Source of the DNA: Hyphomicrobiales bacterium
GTDB taxonomy: Bacteria; Pseudomonadota; Alphaproteobacteria; Rhizobiales; Beijerinckiaceae
Assembly (NCBI GenBank): GCA_027483945.1
Contig: JAIXTM010000012.1
Span: 99,859 to 163,858, forward strand
DNA length: 64,000 nt
Direction: 5' to 3'
Positions 62,287-64,000 of the stretch are shown here, piece after piece. Position numbers and translations under genes: made by a program. Numbering within the stretch: position 1 is the first letter of the stretch; each line of letters begins with the position of its first letter. The notes beneath the pieces were generated by a model. That model was not told the DNA's origin and did no database searches. It was given only the letters and a program-made list of their open reading frames with translations.

Positions 62287-62510
62287 AGCGAAGCGGCCGG
62301 CACGGGGCGCGAATAGAATCATCTGCCGTGATCGGGTTCCTGCATGACCATAGGTCAGGTTTCGCGTAAAAGTTTAGTAATACAACCAGTGATATGTTCA
62401 GCTTAAACAAAGCGGCATCCGGAGGGCGAAAAATGCCGCCGAATAAACGCATTGTTTAAGAGATTCCCGCCCAATGGCCGCCGAATGAAGGACGCCTCGG
62501 GGGTCGGATA
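62287..62510. promoter_or_regulatory. Intergenic region with nested inverted repeats before the chemoreceptor gene
   Basis: An AT-rich 224-bp region. CTTAAACAA (62402-62410) and TTGTTTAAG (62452-62460) form an outer dyad that encloses GCGGCAT (62412-62418) and ATGCCGC (62433-62439). The arrangement could be a cruciform, an operator or a transcript hairpin; no T-run follows. The chemoreceptor promoter must lie here. Confidence 0.5.
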
Positions 62511-64000
62511 ATGCGCGTTTCCATGCCGAAGATCGGTTTGCGTGCGAAGCTTGTCGCCGCGCTGCTCATCTGCACGATCGCACCGCTGCTGGGGCTGCTG
62601 ACGCTCTTCCTGACGCAGGTCAAACCGGTCCTGCAGCACCAGGCGATCGCCGAGGTGGAGAAGGCGGCCGCGCAGGTCGGCGAAACCATCAACCGCAATC
62701 TCGGCCAGCGCTACGCGGACGCCCAGGCCTTCGGCACCAATATCGCCGTGCACCAGCCCGCCAACTGGAAGCGCAAGGACGGCGGCGGCGGCCTCGTCTC
62801 GGCCATGAACTATTACGTCCAGGCCTACGGCGCGTATCGCCTGTCGATGTATGTCGACACGAAGGGCGACGTGCTCGCCGTCAGCACGATCGACCCCAAC
62901 GGCAAGCCGCTGGAGACGGCCGATCTCTACGACGAGAATTTCGGCGATGCCCAGTGGTTCCAGGACGCCATGTCCGGCAAGTTCCTGAAGGGCGAGGGCA
63001 TGGACGGCACGGTCGCGCTGCCGGCCGAGCGTCTCTATTTCGTCAGCCGCATCTACAAGGACGACGGCGTCGTCATGCCCTTCGCCGCGCCGGTGAAGAA
63101 CCTGCAGAACGAGGTGGTCGGCGTTTGGGTGAACTTCGCGGACTTCAACATGATCGAGAAGATCGTGGAGGACGAGTTCCGCAAGCGCCAGGTGGTCAAT
63201 GCCGATACCGCGGCCAAGCTGCAGCTGCTGGATGTCAGCGGCAAGCGGCCGAAGCGGATCATGGCGTTCGATCCCGAACTGCACAGCGCCAAGGGCTATG
63301 TGCGCAATCCGTTCCTGTTCGGCTCGAGCCCCGATGGCGCGCTCGCCGACCTGCTGCAGTCCCAGCCGGTGAAGCCCGGCGTGCAGACCGGCATCATCGA
63401 CAACGAGGTCATCACCGCGGTCGCGACCCCCACCCAGTACGGCTTCCCCGGAATGGGCTGGAAGATCGTGATCCGCATGCCCGCCGCCGAGGCCTTCGCG
63501 TCGGCCAACAGCATCACGCAGGGCGTGCTCATCGCGGTCGGCGTGTCCTCGGTCGCCGCCCTGATCTTCGGCCTGTGGTTCGGCGGGGCGCTGACCAAGC
63601 CGGTGCTCCAGATCGCGCAGCGGATGCGCGACCTCGCCAACGGCGACAAGGACACCCCCGTGCCGTTCGCCAAGCGCGGCGACGATATCGGCCAGATGGC
63701 CCAGGCCGTCCTCGCCTTCCAGCAATCGGCGATCGAGAAGGACCGGGTCGAGGCCGAGGCCCACGAGGCGCGGCAGATCAGCGACGAGGAGCGGCGCCGT
63801 AACGAGGCGGCCCGGGCGGTCGCGGCGCGCGAGCAGGCGCAGGTCGTGGAAGGCCTGGCCAACGGCCTCTCCCGTTTGTCTGCGGGTGATCTGACGTGCC
63901 GGATCGAGGAGCCGTTTGCGGCCGATTACGAGAAGCTGCGGGCTGACTTCAACGAGGCGGTTGACCGGCTGCGCGAGACGATGACGGTGATTGCGGGCAA
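62511..64000 (+). CDS. Methyl-accepting chemotaxis protein, 3' end outside window
   Basis: Membrane chemoreceptor, about 496 residues visible. N-terminal helix KLVAALLICTIAPLLGLLTLF, then a periplasmic Cache-type sensor (residues ~40-325, e.g. AYRLSMYVDTKGDVLAVSTID, FQDAMSGKFLKGEGMDGTVAL), a second helix (ITQGVLIAVGVSSVAALIFGLWF in part) and HAMP (LTKPVLQIAQRMRDLANGDKDTPVPF in part). A long linker (EEERRR-rich) and DYEKLRADFNEAVDRLRETM follow; the signalling hairpin is outside. Directly after the pca operon, it may sense aromatic or organic-acid ligands (inference). Confidence 0.93.
   Translation, partial: MRVSMPKIGLRAKLVAALLICTIAPLLGLLTLFLTQVKPVLQHQAIAEVEKAAAQVGETINRNLGQRYADAQAFGTNIAVHQPANWKRKDGGGGLVSAMNYYVQAYGAYRLSMYVDTKGDVLAVSTIDPNGKPLETADLYDENFGDAQWFQDAMSGKFLKGEGMDGTVALPAERLYFVSRIYKDDGVVMPFAAPVKNLQNEVVGVWVNFADFNMIEKIVEDEFRKRQVVNADTAAKLQLLDVSGKRPKRIMAFDPELHSAKGYVRNPFLFGSSPDGALADLLQSQPVKPGVQTGIIDNEVITAVATPTQYGFPGMGWKIVIRMPAAEAFASANSITQGVLIAVGVSSVAALIFGLWFGGALTKPVLQIAQRMRDLANGDKDTPVPFAKRGDDIGQMAQAVLAFQQSAIEKDRVEAEAHEARQISDEERRRNEAARAVAAREQAQVVEGLANGLSRLSAGDLTCRIEEPFAADYEKLRADFNEAVDRLRETMTVIAG

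Overview
The window is GC-rich DNA (about two thirds G+C by eye) from an alphaproteobacterial chromosome, most likely a Hyphomicrobiales (Rhizobiales) species. Supporting genes are CpdR, GapR (DUF2312), two DUF465 proteins, DUF1036 next to pyruvate kinase, the short alphaproteobacterial aa3-oxidase subunit IV, the three-gene pnt operon, the Cys-less L36, and an sRNA locus resembling the alphaproteobacterial suhB/MmgR (alpha-r8) family. I cannot name a genus. The window opens inside gltB and closes inside a chemoreceptor gene.

Layout. 1-11.7 kb: gltB (partial), a threonine-aldolase-like enzyme, a Pro/Ala-rich envelope protein behind a perfect CtrA box, Hsp20 with a heat-shock-type promoter, a lysophospholipase-like hydrolase, hisN, the MmgR-like sRNA, an N-formylglutamate amidohydrolase, cpdR and a membrane protein. 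11.8-24.4 kb: tRNA-Val, rpmJ, TPR and hydrolase genes, a DUF1036-pyk pair with a tiny leader ORF, glycerate kinase with a DMT exporter, gapR, a lipoprotein, DUF882, an L,D-transpeptidase and an NtrC-type regulator. 24.6-38.3 kb: oligoendopeptidase F, an ABC1 kinase, the oxidase subunit IV, pntAA-AB-B, chrB-chrA, a hydrolase, a TPR lipoprotein, rpsU, purEK and two DUF465 genes.

38.4-40.8 kb: a tRNA with anticodon CAT is followed by a 2.2 kb AT-rich island bounded by a 23-bp direct repeat of the tRNA 3' end. The island carries a single gene, a GHKL (Hsp90/MutL/MORC-fold) ATPase, and no integrase. It is the best candidate here for an undescribed, possibly defensive, mobile unit.

40.9-53.9 kb: a catabolic locus built as two convergent operons. 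The rightward one encodes a VOC protein, a complete peptide-type ABC importer and a second solute-binding protein without a signal peptide. The leftward one encodes two amidohydrolases (one hydantoinase-like), a hydantoin/Asp-Glu-type racemase and an aberrant DapA-family lyase. Both operons start behind a near-identical 30-bp element in the same orientation relative to the genes, and a GntR/FCD regulator is divergent from the second copy. I infer a regulon for import and ring opening of an N-heterocyclic or ureide compound; the substrate is unknown.

53.9-62.3 kb: a LOG-family protein, then a protocatechuate (beta-ketoadipate) operon, pcaI-J-F-H-G-B-L, divergent from an IclR-type regulator, with a palindrome in the shared promoter region. 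PcaL is a PcaD-PcaC fusion. The pathway from protocatechuate to succinyl-CoA plus acetyl-CoA is complete. The window ends in a Cache-type methyl-accepting chemotaxis protein.
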